A stretch of DNA of 6,822 nt from positions 1-6,822 of the forward strand of contig JAESSQ010000115.1 of the NCBI GenBank assembly GCA_016764035.1, read 5' to 3'. Positions 6,017 to 6,822 of this stretch are shown here, piece by piece; the first letter of the stretch is position 1; each line of letters starts with the position of its first letter. The position numbers and the translations under genes are program-made. A model generated the notes under the pieces. The model had not been told where the DNA came from. It did not search any database and saw only the letters and a list, made by a program, of their open reading frames with translations. Source of the DNA: Gammaproteobacteria bacterium. GTDB taxonomy: Bacteria; Pseudomonadota; Gammaproteobacteria; SZUA-229.

Positions 6017-6030
6017 TGGAGTAAGACGTG
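6017..6030 (+). promoter_or_regulatory. Ribosome binding site deciding a GTG start for flgB
   Basis: GGAG at 6018-6021 sits 6 bases before GTG at 6028-6030. No in-frame ATG lies near, and the protein read from this GTG begins MPISFDSALGIHQKAL, which aligns with normal FlgB N-termini. This fixes GTG as the start. Confidence 0.8.
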
Positions 6031-6435
6031 CCGATATCATTCGATTCCGCTTTAGGAATCCATCAAAAAGCTTTGTCAATAAGAACAGTTCGTACAGAAT
6101 TGATTGCATCTAATATCGCAAATGCAGATACCCCTGGGTACAAGGCAAGGGATATTGATTTTAAAGCAGCATTAATGACAATCGTCAATCAATCAAAGAG
6201 CTCTTCGAGCGCCTCACTTTCAACAACGCATTCAAAACATATTCAAAATAATGCAATGAACAACAATGCAGAAATTCTTTACCGTGTACCTAATCAATCT
6301 TCTTTTGATGGAAATACCGTAGATGAACAACTTGAGAAGAGTGCATTTTCAGAAAACGCTATTCGTTACCAAGCAAGCCTGACTTTTCTGGAGGGAAAAT
6401 TTAGAGGCATGCTGGCAGCTATCAAAGGAGAATAA
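6028..6435 (+). CDS. flgB: Flagellar basal body rod protein FlgB
   Basis: FlgB forms the cell-proximal part of the flagellar rod and is exported by the flagellar type III system. The 135-residue product has the normal length. Its N-terminal helix and rod signature read SALGIHQKALSIRTVRTELI (about 6-25) and ASNIANADTPGYKARDIDFK (26-45), including the family motif ANxxTPGYxAxxxxF. The middle is Ser/Asn-rich and variable, then SSFDGNTVDEQLEKSAFSEN and AIRYQASLTFLEGKFRGMLA form the C-terminal helix that pairs with the N-terminal one. The start is GTG, set by GGAG at 6018-6021. A strong sigma-54 site lies upstream, and flgC starts 2 bases after the stop, so the two are co-transcribed and probably translationally coupled. 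Confidence 0.96.
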   Translation: MPISFDSALGIHQKALSIRTVRTELIASNIANADTPGYKARDIDFKAALMTIVNQSKSSSSASLSTTHSKHIQNNAMNNNAEILYRVPNQSSFDGNTVDEQLEKSAFSENAIRYQASLTFLEGKFRGMLAAIKGE

Positions 6436-6437
6436 GG

Positions 6438-6822
6438 ATGAGTTTATATAACGTATTTAATATCGCCGGCTCATCTATGAGTGCTCAATCTGTACGTCTT
6501 AATACTGTGGCGAGTAATCTTGCGAATGCAGATGTAGTAAGTAGTACAGAGGCCGGTGTTTATCATTCTCGTCAACCAGTATTTGCAGCCGTAATGAATG
6601 AGCTAAACAATATTGGACAAAACAATTCAACACCATCAGTACGCGTTGCGGGCATAGTCGAAAGTACAGCTGCCGCTAGAAAAGAATATCAACCGGATCA
6701 TCCATTGGCTAATGAACAGGGATATATCTATAAAGCTAATGTAAATTCGATTGAAGAAATGGCCAATATGATGGCTGCGTCACGTTCGTATCAAAATAAT
6801 GTAGAAGTTTTCAATACCACTA
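6438..6822 (+). CDS. flgC: Flagellar basal body rod protein FlgC (3' end cut by window)
   Basis: FlgC is a proximal rod subunit stacked with FlgB and FlgF. The frame from ATG 6438 is open to the window end, giving 128 complete codons; the family is about 135-140 residues, so only roughly ten are missing. The N-terminus MSLYNVFNIAGSSMSAQSVR is followed by the rod signature LNTVASNLANADVVSSTEAG (21-40). Further on are the FlgC-typical YHSRQPVFAAV, the ARKEYQPDHPLANEQGYIY segment, and the C-terminal SIEEMANMMAASRSYQNNVE. AAGGAG at 6425-6430, inside the end of flgB, provides the ribosome site. flgDEF would be expected beyond the window. Confidence 0.96.
   Translation, partial: MSLYNVFNIAGSSMSAQSVRLNTVASNLANADVVSSTEAGVYHSRQPVFAAVMNELNNIGQNNSTPSVRVAGIVESTAAARKEYQPDHPLANEQGYIYKANVNSIEEMANMMAASRSYQNNVEVFNTT

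Larger units (their letters stand above)
5688..6027. other. AT-rich gene-free interval between cheV and flgB
   Basis: These 340 bases contain no open frame resembling a protein and no sign of a decayed cheR in the parts I read. They are more AT-rich than the flanking genes. They hold several inverted repeats: widely spaced arms GTAATATT/AATATTAC at 5697-5704 and 5738-5745, a 10-bp stem at 5775-5805, the palindrome at 5811-5820, and the 26-base repeat at 5858-5883. A sigma-54 promoter follows at 5973-5989. No clear intrinsic terminator with a T-run was seen after cheV. The interval most likely ends the cheV transcript and serves as the upstream control region of the flgB operon. Confidence 0.7.

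Noticed and set aside
1..6822. Mobile elements, CRISPR arrays, tRNA or rRNA genes
   Set aside because: No transposase-like frame, terminal inverted repeats, regularly spaced repeats or structured RNA gene patterns were seen; apart from the 340-base gap the window is filled by ordinary genes on one strand.

Overview
The window reads as a piece of the chromosomal flagellar/chemotaxis locus of a polar-flagellate type gammaproteobacterium. It is AT-rich throughout, and every gene I can support is on the + strand. The order flgA-flgM-flgN-cheV-flgB-flgC resembles the start of the flagellar rod/hook region in Pseudomonas- and Vibrio-like bacteria. I cannot name the genus from sequence alone.

Layout. 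Positions 1-672 hold the C-terminal part of a sensor histidine kinase cut by the window edge; it is followed by a hairpin and appears to be a separate transcription unit. A sigma-54 type (-24/-12) site at 780-796 precedes a three-gene set: a GAF-like/degenerate-GGDEF protein (835-1812), a single-pass membrane protein with a periplasmic SPOR domain (1822-2949), and the P-ring chaperone FlgA (2952-3677). A sigma-28 (FliA) type site at 3696-3722 precedes flgM (anti-sigma-28 factor) and flgN (export chaperone). A second sigma-28-like site at 4680-4705 precedes cheV. Next comes an AT-rich gap of 340 bases without a gene (5688-6027). It holds inverted repeats and a very good sigma-54 site (5973-5989) just ahead of flgB and the cut-off flgC.

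How it fits together. The promoter-like sites match the usual flagellar hierarchy. Structural and assembly genes (the flgA operon and flgBC) sit behind sigma-54 sites, which in polar flagellates are driven by FlrC/FleR/FleQ-type activators. The late genes (flgM, flgN, cheV) sit behind sigma-28 sites, so FlgM would be made from a promoter its own target sigma factor controls.

The least ordinary part is the front of the flgA operon. A GGDEF protein that has lost several residues needed for c-di-GMP synthesis is placed with a peptidoglycan-binding SPOR membrane protein and the P-ring chaperone, all apparently under a flagellar sigma-54 promoter. A second oddity is that cheR, often found between cheV and flgB in related loci, is absent here and the space is filled by non-coding DNA. 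The rest is a well-ordered conventional flagellar cluster.
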